In this document: piece by piece, positions 1 to 11,950 of the stretch | Layout: each line of letters opens with the position of its first letter | How positions within the stretch are numbered: position 1 is the first letter of the stretch | NCBI GenBank assembly: GCA_001414485.1 | Contig: LLEY01000133.1 | Coordinates: forward strand, 1 to 64,000 | Direction of reading: 5' to 3' | DNA: 64,000 nt | From: Calycina herbarum | Taxonomy: Eukaryota > Ascomycota > Leotiomycetes > Helotiales > Pezizellaceae | Program-made: the position numbers and the translations under genes | Notes under the pieces: generated by a model | The model's input: only the letters and a program-made list of their open reading frames with translations | What the model was told of the DNA's origin: nothing | Database searches by the model: none

Positions 1-1399
1 CCCCCCTATGACCCCTCCACTCCCCCAAGAAGCCCGAATTAGCAATCCCCGTTCCACCCCTAGTATCCCATCTCCTCACCACCCCATCCATCCCACAAGA
101 CGTTAAAAGCCAGCCACCCGTCCCTTCAGCTTTCACAAACTCAACTTTAACAACGGAGTACTCCTCATGAGCCTCCTTGATGTGTCTCCTCACCGCAAAG
201 CGATGCGCGGAGTCGAAGAGAGCTATCGATCCGTCAACTGATCCAGCTGCTAAGAGGGTAAGAGGCGGAGGAGCAAAAGCAAGACTCTCAATCCCATCAC
301 CTTGCGCCTGAATATCCGCAAGTATCTGTCCCGCCTGCCCAGCACTCGCAGAACTCTGCCCCGCCGCCTTCCCCCCCTTCCCTTTCGATTTCGTGGTCGG
401 TGCCGCCGCCCCAGACGCAAGTCTAGGTAACCCAACCACCTTAAGCGCTCCACCAGCTCCTCCGACCACTAAAAATGCTCCTCCCGGTGCGATGGCGACA
501 GAAAATAATCCGCCTTCGACAGCAAATCTCTGATCGAGAGCCGTAAGTCCGACGACTGTTTGGCCATTTTCTTGGGTTAATCCAGCTGTGGAAGCTTCCC
601 CAAATACATCCCATACATATAAAGACCCGTCTTCCGAAACGGTAGCGAGGAGTTTGCCATCTGAGGACCAGGCGCCTGCGGTACAACTTTCCGTATGCAA
701 GAAATAACTTTGTACGATTTGTAGAGGGGCCGCGGGGTCGGCGGAAATAGTGTATACCCATACACTCCCATCATTCGCGCCCAACGCAACCGTGTTTCCG
801 TATTTGGCGTTTGGACAGGCGTGTAACCAGTTTATCTCTTCTACCTCTTGGACTTCAGCTAGGAATTTCCAGTCGCCTTTTCCTTCGATGTAGGCGCGTA
901 GTTTCCCATCCAAGCCCCCGGATAGCAAGAATTCTCCTGATGGTAATGTGAAGGTAAGAGCATTAATCGAATCCGTATGTCCCTCCAGCCTCGCAATCGG
1001 TTCAATCCCCTTTCTCTCCACCCGTTCATTCGGCGCGCTCTGAAAACTCTCCGGCAAAACCGGTCCATCCTCGTTCTTCGCAACATCAAACACAAATCCA
1101 ATCCCACCCAGATCCTCGCCCTCGCTGCCCCCCGTAGCGACGATATTGAATTTCGTAGGGTGTTGCGCGATAGCGAATATGGAATCGGGGTGTTTATCGA
1201 AATGCGCGGAGGAATCGTTTTGTAGTGCAATTTCTTCCATGATTTCATCTTCTCCTTCATCTCCCGAGTCCATTGCGGCATCACCGTCTTCATCTATGAT
1301 TTCCTCCGCCGTTTCGTTGGGGTCGAGCATTGTTGCCTCTTCTTCGTCGTTGACCCCGCGGTGGGGGTCTTCTTCTTGGTGGGGGTTGGATGACGACAT
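1..1399 (-). CDS. SQT1: SQT1/AAMP-type WD40 ribosome assembly chaperone (3' end outside window)
   Basis: The frame is open and intronless from ATG at 1399 to the left edge, giving at least 466 residues, so the C-terminus and stop are missing. The first 60 residues are very acidic. They are followed by WD40 blades with GHTDSINAL, SGGLDGKLRAY, GANDGSVWVY, AWSSDGKLLATVSEDGSLYVWD and a later SVDGSIALFD/SCGMDGVVRRWD pair. An acidic N-terminus before a seven-blade propeller of roughly 430-500 residues is the layout of yeast Sqt1 and human AAMP. Family knowledge: Sqt1 binds nascent uL16 (Rpl10) and delivers it to the 60S subunit. A low-complexity Gly/Ala/Lys insert near residue 375 sits between blades. 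Assignment to Sqt1 rather than another WD40 protein rests on overall layout and blade sequences and is fairly sure. Confidence 0.82.
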   Translation of the reverse strand, partial: MSSSNPHQEEDPHRGVNDEEEATMLDPNETAEEIIDEDGDAAMDSGDEGEDEIMEEIALQNDSSAHFDKHPDSIFAIAQHPTKFNIVATGGSEGEDLGGIGFVFDVAKNEDGPVLPESFQSAPNERVERKGIEPIARLEGHTDSINALTFTLPSGEFLLSGGLDGKLRAYIEGKGDWKFLAEVQEVEEINWLHACPNAKYGNTVALGANDGSVWVYTISADPAAPLQIVQSYFLHTESCTAGAWSSDGKLLATVSEDGSLYVWDVFGEASTAGLTQENGQTVVGLTALDQRFAVEGGLFSVAIAPGGAFLVVGGAGGALKVVGLPRLASGAAAPTTKSKGKGGKAAGQSSASAGQAGQILADIQAQGDGIESLAFAPPPLTLLAAGSVDGSIALFDSAHRFAVRRHIKEAHEEYSVVKVEFVKAEGTGGWLLTSCGMDGVVRRWDTRGGTGIANSGFLGEWRGHRG

Positions 1400-1907
1400 C
1401 TTTTGTTCGAGGAGTAGTGAGGTTGGGGAGTTTTGGATGATGAGAGAGGAAGCGCAAGAAGGTCGCGACTCTTAAGGATGTAGAGATTGACAGTTATGGG
1501 TGGCGGTTTGTGTTCTGTTCTGAGATGTTCGATGTGCTTTGAAATCGAGGATGTAGGGACCAACTTTTTCTGATGACAAAAGTTGAGGACTCCGGAGTTG
1601 TTCCGATGGAGTGCGGGGTTGACCCCTTGGTTTGTACCCGAAGCCCCCCTATTTCTGCTGTTTGTTTTCTACGGATTCTCGCAACACGAAAACTTCTCAA
1701 GGACTTCTTCTTGTGATCTCGCATCCCGTCTGCAATTTCCACATGTTCAAAAGGAAAAGCTTTAAAGTGTTCAAATTTCAAGACCGCTAATCAAAGCCCA
1801 TGCACCAGTCACAAATCTGTCTAAGCCCAGTGGCCCCCCAGTGCATATGTCCCCCGAAATCCCAGACGCTCAGCCCGCAAAGCCCAGATGCAAAGCCCAA
1901 ATGGAAA
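1400..1907. other. Intergenic: SQT1 promoter side and ligase 3' side
   Basis: About 500 bp separate the SQT1 start from the stop of the AMP-binding gene; both genes are on the minus strand. I see no third gene, tRNA or repeat here. Confidence 0.6.
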
Positions 1908-4069
1908 TCACAACTTAGCGCCATTCTTCCTTCTAGCATCTTTCTCCTTATCCCGCAGAAGTCTTCGCAAGATCTTCCCACTAGGACTCTTAGGAATAAC
2001 ATCCACAAACTCCACTCCCCCCTTCAACCACTTATGTCTAGCCTTATGCTCCTCGACATGTTTGCAGATTCCTCTCGCCGTCATCTTATCGTTATCTTCA
2101 ATGCCAACGGATGAAGATTTGACCACAAAGGCTTTGGGGACTTCACCTGCTGCGTCGTCGGGGATGGGTATGACTGCGCAGTCTGCGACTGATGGGTGGG
2201 TGAGGAGATGTGCTTCCAATTCCGCTGGTGCAACTTGGTTACCCTAGCACCAAAAAGTTAGAAACCATTCTCATCTCATCTTGGCGAATAGTTGGGGGGG
2301 AAATACCTTAACTTTAATCAACTCCTTGATCCGATCAACAATGAAAACATGTTCATTCCCCTTAGCACTCTTCTTAATCACCGCCTCATCCCCAGTCCTC
2401 ATCCACCTACCCTTCCCATCAGTATCAGCAATAAAAGTCTCCTTATTCGCCTTGTCATTATTCAGATACCCCAGGACCACAGAGGGAGATTGCACAACCA
2501 GTTCGCCGGGGGTATCATATTCGGTGATTTCCTTGCCTTCAGGACTGAGAATCTTGGCCTTGACTCCGGATAACAAAGCACCACTTGAACCAAACCAAAT
2601 ATCGTGTTTTGAAGTTGCGCAAATCACGGTGCTTGTCTCTGTCAAACCGTAACCTTGCAGGATACTCCAGGAGGGATAGATCTTTTGTAATTCTTCCGCT
2701 GTCTCAGCCCCAAGGGGCGCTGCACCACTGAAAACGGTTTCCACACTGCTTAAATCGAATTTTGAGACGACGTGTTGGTTTTTGGCGATTCCAATGACGA
2801 TAGGAGGTACCTGCTGCAAGTTAGGACACGTTCGTCTTGTTTGTTCTTGAGAAAAAGGTGGCTCACTAAGTAAAGCCCGGCAATCTTGAAGCGTTGGATG
2901 GCGGACAAGAAAGATACCATATCAAACTTGGGCAAAATTACCACCTCATCACCTCGATAACCACCAACTGATGCAATGACGACCAATGCATAAATGTGAC
3001 TCAATGGTAAAAGACCAAGGGCGACCTTTCCTTCATTGGGTTTTCTCGTGTAACCTTCATGAGTCGTGAACTGAATGACATTCGCAATCACATTGTGATG
3101 GCTGATCATTACGCCTTTCTGCAAATCAAGAGGTCAGTCACGAGTTTGGTGTGAAGCATTCCACCTGTGTTTCTAGAAAACACAAGCGAAGGTGAGCAAT
3201 CGAAATCCATATCAAACGTACCGGCAACCCCGATGTACCACTGGAATAACACAAATACGCAGTTTGTCGTTTGCCCTGGCCCTTTTCCCATTTCAGAGGT
3301 TCAAGTTCTGGCAATCGTGCACCTTCAGTGATCAATTGTCCAACTGTCTTGAATGGAAACTGCTTGTCGCCCGAAAATTCCTTTGGCATGTCGAGTATGT
3401 ATACGCGCTCGTTTGGGATTCCCGAAGCTTTGGTTGCTTGTAATGCGGTTTGCAAAAGTGGTATACACTTTGAATCATGTTAGATGAGTTGTTTGCGACT
3501 GGCAATTGCGACAACTTACTGTAAAAAGGCACGTTGCCCCAGACGATTTCAATTGAAATTCCAACTCTGAAGCTGAGTATGCTGCATTAGCAGGAGAAGC
3601 CAAACCCGAAAGTCGATGTACGGCATATGATACAGCCATAGTATCAACCTAGGCACAAAACTTCAGCTTCATATTCTCTTCAAATCTGCAAGCAAGAGCA
3701 TATACCGTGTTCAGCGCGAATATGCCAATGACCTTGTCCCATTCTGTTCCCTTATTTGGTAGCCATCCGAACTCTTTCGAGAGCGATCGCGCAAGAAGCT
3801 CAACTCTATCCGCATATTCCTGTGCGGTGTATGTTCTGCCCGAAAGCCCGCAGGTGAAGGGATTTCGCGAGGATGCCGTAGGTAGTCGACCATATTGTTC
3901 TTTGAGGACGAAGTCGCTGACGGGTATAGAATCTGGTGGATCTACATTCGGGGATGTCAGCCTTTGCCATTGATTGCGTTTGAAACTTGCTCCGATCAAA
4001 GAGAGAAGGGCAAAGCAATTACATACCGATTGGGAGGGAAGGAACCCATGGCGAAGGTGAGAAGACCAT
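1908..4069 (-). CDS. 4-coumarate-CoA-ligase-like acyl-CoA synthetase, peroxisomal
   Basis: Seven exons join in frame: 4069-4027, 3941-3706, 3648-3520, 3467-3222, 3118-2867, 2810-2307 and 2243-1908, giving 581 residues. The order of motifs is that of the ANL adenylating superfamily: SSGTSGLPKG phosphate-binding loop (about 211-220), GYGLTE (355-360), the TGD motif (RTGDEA), the hinge VDRIKELIKVKG, and the C-terminal catalytic lysine in PKSPSGK (K560). The enzyme should activate a carboxylic acid as acyl-AMP and transfer it to CoA. The last residues are GAKL; AKL fits the PTS1 consensus, so peroxisomal location is inferred. Fungal relatives of about 550-600 residues are usually called 4-coumarate-CoA ligase-like, but the substrate (aryl or fatty acid) cannot be told. 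Exon 1 is short (14 codons) and is chosen because the donor GTATGT and the CTGAC branch site before the 3941 acceptor keep the frame; the acceptor of exon 6 could lie 3 bp earlier. Confidence 0.88.
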
Positions 4070-7000
4070 GGTTAAAAGCTATTGCTATTTTTGAGGTTGC
4101 GATCACAAAGAGGGGGAAGTGAAAAGCAAGGCAATACAATGACGGGAACTCGCAATGCTGCAATGCGGCTTGCAACGCGGCACAGCAGACCAGTAGGAGG
4201 CAAGTGCCGAGGCAACGGTGACAGAAGGAGTTTGTTTTGTGTAACTGGCCAAGAAGTGAGTGAGGTAGGTATGAAGGGGTGAAGTGATGAGTGAAGAAAG
4301 AAAGAGAGACAAGTCCCCAAATGGCTGGCAAGGCTCAAGGGAGCTTCTTGTATTGAAACAAGGGAACATCAACATCCACTTGGACTAACCTCCTTACCCT
4401 CCTGGCGCATTAGGGCTACAACTACCCCATGCGGAGTCCCCATCTTCTGGTTCGCCATTTTTCTTTTTTCCCCGTCGCTGTCGAGGTGGTTGCAAGTCAT
4501 CTGCTGTCATCCGGAGGGACCACCCGTTGGAAAGAACAAGCCTCGGCAACACCCCCAAACTCCATCCCTGCCCCAACCTGACTCGTGTGTATGGCCAACA
4601 GCAACCATGACTTCATTGCAAATCCCTATGATTTCTCCCATCCAGACCATCCGATTTCTACATCGCATACTCGACTCCGGCCTCGAGCCTCCAGTTCCCA
4701 GGGATCGAAATGCAATCCGTCTTTGGTCCAGGTTCAGCTCGAGATATCAGTGAAAGAGCAGCAAATACGGAGGAATCCAAGGAGATATAATCCCGGTGGC
4801 ACATTTTTGGCTTGATATCCCCTCATTTCGGTACTTCGATCGTAGGTAAGTCTCCACAAGTTCCCTTCCTTCTTGATGCTCAATACCTTACTCGCGTATG
4901 CTACACGAGAAGATGCCAAAGGAATTGTGGGTGTAGCACGTAGCAGCTAGTAACACAAACTCAGGACCCGGTGGAGGGGAGAGTGGGAACGCATCCGTTA
5001 GCGTTCTCGTGGTCTTTTGTCTTACGAGGGTACGAAGTTCTTGTTTCTGACCTGACATCGAGATCATAACTCCTATTGAGGGCCTTGGCGGGAGGTATAT
5101 CCCAGATATGGTGTTGATGGATTTTGGTCGTACTTCATAAGTTTTTCTTTATGCACCTTGGTATGCCGTTCGTTTGGTTCTCCGCCAATGTGCTAAGATG
5201 GCGAGGATGGCTACCGGTACTCAGCCAACGGAAACCCGTTTGTGTGTTTTACTCGAGTGCCATTGGAGAAAATCCCGGTGGAGATTGATTCAAGGGACTT
5301 GTCGTCACCAAGCAGGGTTTGTCATTGTTGCACAGACTTGAGGTTGGACGACGTCAAACAGTTGCAGTCAGCCTCTGGCTAAGATTGATAACTCTCTTCT
5401 AATAGAGGAAAAAACTCGTTCTGCGACGAAACTTATTGTAAATCCCCTTTTATTATTCTTGAATTCCATCTTTGTCTAATCAAATATGTACTTAAATAAT
5501 AACTTCCAAGATGCCCTCCTCATCGAACCCAGAACCCACGGAGATAACTCGGGGGAGCTCAGAAGATACCAGCTGGAAATGGAGAAAGGTTGAAGAAGAG
5601 AAGAGCCTTACCCAGGTTCGTAAATTCAAGTGCTTGCAAAATGACCCCTTCCCTCCCTCATACTTGATAAGGCGCTCTCCGTCGCCAACGAAATGTAACG
5701 AAGCAGAAAGAAAGACAACAGCAAGATGAGGGTTGTTTCTTAGATGGAGGTAAGTTTTCTAGGAGATGAGTTAAAGTGGCTAGCTGATAACAGGAGATAT
5801 GTTGACTGTCAGTAGCACCCTAAATACTGGACTTGATAGGTGAAGACTTTCCAGCTTTGATGATGAGACATGGTAAGTAGTTCGGTCGTTGCTCTCCACC
5901 ACCCTTCTATCTCATTGTATAAGATATTCTCGAGGAGGTTCAGGAGAATTAAGATGTCAAGATCTCAATTCTCCTCAACTATCTCAAGTAATAATTTCAA
6001 GTACAATCAGAGTAAGGTGGGTGCCGGAGAGTAATGACTGCTCGTCTTACCGTGGTTGAAGCCGGGCTAAGAAGTATTGAACTCTAAGACAGCAAGTAAG
6101 AGTCCTAGTATCTGCTTTGCATATACCTACTTCCCTTTGGTGTGTGAAATGGTTTAAGATAAGAAAAGTATTGTTCCGGAGAATTTGAGAGAATCAAGAA
6201 CTTGAGTTTCTAGTTCTTCCTAGTCATCTCGAGCAATCCTATTTATTGTCTTAGTACCTAGTCTCGCACACTAGTAGGGAAGCAGGTGTATGCAGACAAA
6301 TTACTGAGACTCTTACAACCAACATCGCCGCCATGTTGTGAAACCCAAGAGAACAATGGTGTTTGCGCAAAACGACCTGGGATCATCCAGCTCTGGGTCT
6401 TTTTGCGCAACGTCCTTGTTTCCTAGGCTTTCAGCAGTAAGAAATTTTGATACACCCAGGTAGAGTCGATTATGCGAAACAAAAGCATTGCTCGAGAAGG
6501 GTTGGGAGAATGGGAAAGTCAATTTCTTGATCCTCTCAAACTATGTCGGAGAATATCTTGTTCGCATAGTAATTAATGCTCACTTCTTTTGAAGTTGGGC
6601 TGCAAAGTATTGAAGACTGAGGACATCACGCATAGCTATAGCGCGTTTTATATATCCATCCCATGGGGTTTGTATATAAAAGAACCCCCTTCTAATTGAT
6701 GTATCAAACCTATGATAGGATGTCCTAGAGAATGCTATCGTTGCGCAAAATGAGCTGGGGTTACCTTACCAAGCATTATCGTTCTGCGCACACCCGCGAA
6801 AGGCATTGTACCAGAAGTCCTTGAACACTTGAATCAATTGTTTCAAGAGACTTGGAACGATTACGAGTGACGAGTCTCAATTATTCCTTCTCGTTCGTAT
6901 GATGAATTTGGGTGGTCGGAACCTTTTGGAAAGTTATGGATGTCCGCAGAACCATGACCAGAACCCTCGCAACACTCTCATTTCCCAGGCGCTCAGCACT

Positions 7001-8593
7001 CGGACTTTGATTTGGTATATTATATATACCAGCGTGAATCTATTCAAATCAGCTCTCTCAAGATCATCTTGAGGAGGGCAATGTCATTGGAAGATGCAGG
7101 AAATAGTTCAGGTTCGTACCTGCCAACTTGACTTCCATTGGCCCAAGTGTCTAGGGCAATTTCACGAAATCGTCCTCAATATTTGGATCAATTTGGACGA
7201 TTGATTCAGGTGTTTTAGAGCAATCAACTTGCATTGTCCCAGAGGATTTTGGGGGTCTCTGGGATGGGAAATTGGGGTTTTGGTGATGCTTGGCGTGCCA
7301 TCAGAGCATGGCAAGGCAGGTGCGAGTGGGTGTGCAAGTCGTTCCTGCCATTTCTGTCAGAAGAGCGGGATCGCCCACCCTTTCCCGCGCGTCTTTCAAA
7401 GCCTCTCCTCATCTTCAAAGTTTCTTGACTCCTTGATCTCTATATTCTAATCCTGATTCGCGTACGCCAACAGTTAATTCACCCTGGAGAGCGTCCTTAC
7501 GAAGTCACATTTCAGAGTTGGGTTCACAGTGCGTTTTCCTGGGCGCGACACCTCTTCATTTACTGGACTGAACAAGAGACTCACGTATTGTTATTCACCA
7601 CAGTCGGTTCACCTTTGGTCGGATCTCCTTCCGACACCAACGATCGGATTCACTTGTCCGGTTCTGGTCTCAACAGCCAAAAACAGGCAGCGACCTGCTC
7701 ACCTTCGTCAACCCCGCCCGTCTCCCAGCCACCGCAGACCGATTCACCTGCTGAAAGTCAAGACCTCAACTTTCAACAGCGCTGGGAAGTCGGTGAGCTC
7801 GGACCACTTCAGATTCTACAAAACCCAGCCCTCCTCCCCTCTCCAGAACTTTTAACTCTCTACAACTACAACCTCTTCTTTTCCAATCCACACTTCCATT
7901 CTTCCGACTCTTTCCTGAACAACATCCTTCCTTACAACCTTGGTACTCTATCAACTCAATACACTTCTCCTCAAGAGAAGTGTATCCAGAGAAGTATCAA
8001 GTCGGTGTCGCCGCCACCGCACCACCCTCCTCCCTTGAAGTTGAAGCCGACTTCCAAAGTCTTTCTCAACCTTCAACAGTCTACCACCAAACAGTCTTTT
8101 AACAAAGAACAACTCAACGGTGTATCTTTCACTGAAGCGCACTAGTTTCTATTGACCTCCAGTGCCTTATCCTTCTCAATCTCAGCAAACGTTGAGAAAG
8201 AGAAAACAACAGTCGTGCCTTTCCTGCGAGCACCAACTGTTTTAACAGTACAATCCATCTTGTAAGTCTACTTCTTTCATTGGGGTTTCACAACTTTGAA
8301 CACTTCCTCAGCTTCGGCTTTCTGGGTCATCATGGTACACTATACAGTTACCAATTTTGGGATATCTGAAGTGTTGCTGTTCACCTTTGTTCGGTCACCC
8401 CCTTAGTACAAGCGATAATTTCGGTTTCACTTGCCAAAATTCAGAGGATCCACTTTGCTGACAATTCACGACACATACAGATCAGAATATCTACAAAGCT
8501 CTCTTACATCAACCTTCGCTAACTGGAAATATTTAACCGGATAATCAAATCGGTTCTCTGTCTCAGCATCAACAGCAACAGATACTGATAACG
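4070..8593. other. 4.5 kb gene-poor stretch with pyrimidine-rich leader
   Basis: No recognisable protein or RNA gene was found. Frames of 60-110 codons occur but lack family resemblance. Between 6340 and 7060 there are degenerate repeats of a segment containing GCGCA(A) runs and a [TC]CC[TC]AGGC..TCAGCA core (about 6421 and 6985). From about 7450 to 8590 the plus strand is C/T-rich with several short upstream frames, including a 185-codon one (7588-8145); this looks like promoter and 5' leader of the dioxygenase gene. Confidence 0.5.
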
Positions 8594-11500
8594 ATGGAGC
8601 AGAATAATTGGCGTGCTGGGATGTACCCAGAATACCAAGACGAGTTCACCTACCCACCTCTTGACGACGATATGAGCGTTCATCAACCACCAGCTTCCAA
8701 CAACCATGGGAAGAGACGCAACCACCCTGTCTTAAACTACATGAATTACGGCGAGCAACAAAATCAACACTTTCCGTCGTCCTTTCTCCAAGAGTCAATG
8801 GGAAATAATTTGCCAAGTTACGACACTCTCAATGCGCACAATGCACCATCCTCCTTTCAGGGCATGGGAATGTCAGCTGGTAACACACCCTCTGCTTCTC
8901 CTTACAGATACAGCATTTCACAACCTCTTCCTGGAATGTCTCCTTATGATGAGCTCCCATCTTCAGTCTCGCCAAGCGAAATATTCGGACAACCTTCCGC
9001 AAAAAAGCAGAAGGTGAATGAATACGGAAGTTCTTACGGATATTCCTCTGCCCAACCAGCCACACCACCACGAAGAGTCACGAGAGGCTCAAAGGTTGAT
9101 TACACTGAGTATTTTTCGTCGCCGTTGACAGAAGATCAATCAAGCTCCCCAGCAACTTCTGTTGAGCACAATACGAACCCTTCAAAGGTAAGAGATCCCA
9201 AAGGCAGCTTCATGCGTACAGCAAGTTCTCCATCAGTGATGAACCAAACCCCTCAATTATCCCAATTGTTGGTTATCACAGCTAACGGTCACCAGGATCC
9301 CCACGGAGAGCTCCAACCTTTCCCTGATGCGCCACATCCCTCTGGGTCTCAATACTATGGGGAGCAAGCTCATTCTCTTGACTTCCTCGCACACGAACAT
9401 TTCACGTTGGATCCAGCTCTGGCACAGAATGATTTGTCTCTCCTAGAGAACCCCGCAGATGATCCGGTGTTTCCCAAGACGAGAGCCAGAGGTTTCACTG
9501 CGAAAGGACCAGCAAAGAAGACAGCTGCTCCTGCTGCAGCACCCAAGGGGCAGAACTTAAAGAGACTAGCTAGAAAGCAAGCGCCGAAAAAATCAAACTT
9601 GGCTGCCACTAAGTCTGGCACTCTTAAGAAGTACTTCAAACCATTGAATGAATCTCAGTTTAATGATACGGTGTTGGCTGCTCAGTTTCCTGAGTTTGAA
9701 CAACAATATGCAGCCCTTCAAGCCAGTGAAGAACAAGGCGATGGAGATGAGTCTGATGAGGAGAACTTTGATGATGATGAAGAGGTTGATACAGATCCAG
9801 CAGTTCTTCAATCTATCGCATATCTTTCGAAACCGGAACCAGCTGGACAGCCAGAAGTTTATTCACATGGAAGACAGCCATTATGCGATGCTCTCCGTTA
9901 TTATCAAGCACATCAGGGGGGGTGTTATCGGAATGGAGGTATTACTTATGGTCTGCTGATAAGCTCAGTCGTGGGAATTCGTGATAAATTCGAGGAGGAG
10001 GTCATTATCACAACTTGGTAAGCTATTTTCTGCATTCAAACTGTAATATTATTGTCTAACATCTTACAGTGGTGGTGGCCGCAAGAAGAATGCAGCAGGT
10101 CAGATGGTCCAGATGGAGGATCAGAAATTGAACAACAATTATGCAAAATGCATGAAAGGAGCAATGGCTACTGGCCAATTCGTTGGTGTTATTGCTGGTA
10201 TGTACTTGTTAACACTTGGCCTCCCTTCTCACTGACAGCTCTCTAGGTCAGGCAAATGCGATTACTCCCGTAAAGTTGCCACATGCTTTCAACGTTTTGG
10301 GTTGGTTTCACGTGACCGATGTTTGGATGGAGCCCAGAAATGGGTTTAAAAGCTGGTGTGTGAGACTTGAAAAGATTGATCTTTCCCAGCCATCATGGTG
10401 GATGCCAAAAGGCAAGCCTTTTGTCGCCGGCTCGTATACAATCACAGCTCCAACCAAAGTCTGCGGCCAATGTCAAAAACCCAGCAAATGCATGTTCAAC
10501 GTTGGTTGGATGTGCATGAACACGAGTTGCCCACAATATTTTACCCATCCTGACTTGAATGGCGATCAGGGCTTGGATTACAGCACTGAGTTCTTACAAG
10601 AACGAACACGTTTCACCGGAAACCCCCCTGGTCCTCTTGCCCCAGCGCTTCCTACCCTCCAGGACGGTCAATGGGGCACAGAGGAGAAACACAAGAAAGG
10701 GATTGTGTGTCCAAAATGTCGATGTTGTAGTCGAAGAATTGACTGGGAGGAGTGGAGATGTGAAAACAAACCATGCGACTTTGTTCATCGCGTCGAACTG
10801 CAACCTGTCTCTGCACAAGATGCAATCTCTAACTCCCCTGTCAAGTTGTCAAAGACACTCGACTACCACTGCGATGATCGAGTTTCTAGGTCCAATGTCA
10901 TGCCTCTTGGAAATTATACATATTGCGTTTACGAACTTCCAGGTATCGAAAAGAGCTGCGGGCGAGTCTATCATATTCGATCAAACGGCACTGTCAATCA
11001 ACACAAAGATGGCTCCAATGATCTTTTTGCACAAATGCAAACTGAAAATTTTGGTCTCAAAAGAAACCCCGTCAGAAACGCCGGTAAGACCCAAGAGGTG
11101 GTCACAAACCACTGGACCGCCAACCATGTAAGTTGACCGTGAACTCTCAAATGCAAATGATGTTCTGACCAAAACACAGGGTGCTCCTTACAAATATGGT
11201 GTTCGTCAAGGAACTTCAGAACCCTTCTCCAACGCTCCAGAAACCGTTTTGAAGGCTATCAAACGACTCCAATGGGTCTGCGAACGAGCTCTAGATAGAG
11301 AAGTTGCTACTCCAGACCAAGACAACTCTAAAGACGCGTTACTCCCGTTTAATGAGGTCCTCAGCGTCGGGTACTTCCAAACCTCAAAGATGGGGTATCA
11401 CGACGACGGAGAGAAGGAGTTAGGCCCAACTGTTGCAAGCATCTCTTTTGGGGCTGCAGCAACCATGTCCTGGAGACCGAAGAAGAAAAACGATATTCCA

Positions 11501-11950
11501 GGCGGCGCAAGCAGCGCAAAGAAGACCAAGGGGGATGTTCTCAAGATCATTTTGAGACATGGGGATATCATGATCATGGATGGCTCAGATATCCAAAAGT
11601 ACTATGAGCACCAGGTTGAGGCACATGGAAAAATTCGGTTTGCAATGACTTGCCGACATGTGAAGCTACACACTATTGTGGTGAAGGACAAGAAGGGGGT
11701 GGTTCAGGTTCAGGCAACTCAAGACCTCATCGAGGCCGCCACAAAAGCAGCAACTATGCCAGAGGGGCACGAGAAGTACGACTATGATGGCGATGCCGTC
11801 ATTCCGGAGAAGCATGCCACCAAGGATGCGAAGAGACTTGCGGCTTCTATGGGTCGATATGCAGCTGGCCAAATTCTTACGGGGTCTATTGAGAAGGATC
11901 AGTTCTTGGCTTCCTTCCATGAGGCATTGGAGGGCAGTCTTCGTCATTAA
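8594..11950 (+). CDS. SRA-like / zinc-motif / AlkB-type 2OG-Fe(II) dioxygenase, 1067 aa
   Basis: Four exons, 8594-10017, 10070-10197, 10247-11127 and 11180-11950, give 1067 residues. Residues 1-330 are low-complexity (Ser/Gln/Pro) with basic KKQK and KKTAAP patches, then an acidic stretch (about 385-400). Residues about 430-560 contain GGITYGLLISS, TCGGGRKKN, EDQKLNNN, GVIAG and LGWFHVTDVWME. This order resembles the SRA (YDG) fold, which reads modified cytosine; that match is by eye. Next come two Cys clusters: C590, C593, C598, C606, C611 and C672, C675, C677, C678, C689, C694, likely zinc-binding. The C-terminus carries an AlkB-type core: HDD (H885, D887), H955 in YYEHQV, and RFAMTCR (R964, R970). 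This matches HxD...H...RxNxTxR except that Ala replaces Asn. The iron and 2OG ligands look intact, so oxidative demethylation or hydroxylation of a nucleic-acid base is inferred. The substrate and whether it is DNA or RNA are unknown. Confidence 0.85.

Noticed and set aside
7588..8145. 185-codon plus-strand frame
   Set aside because: Low-complexity, no domain, C/T-rich DNA; best explained as leader sequence of the dioxygenase gene.
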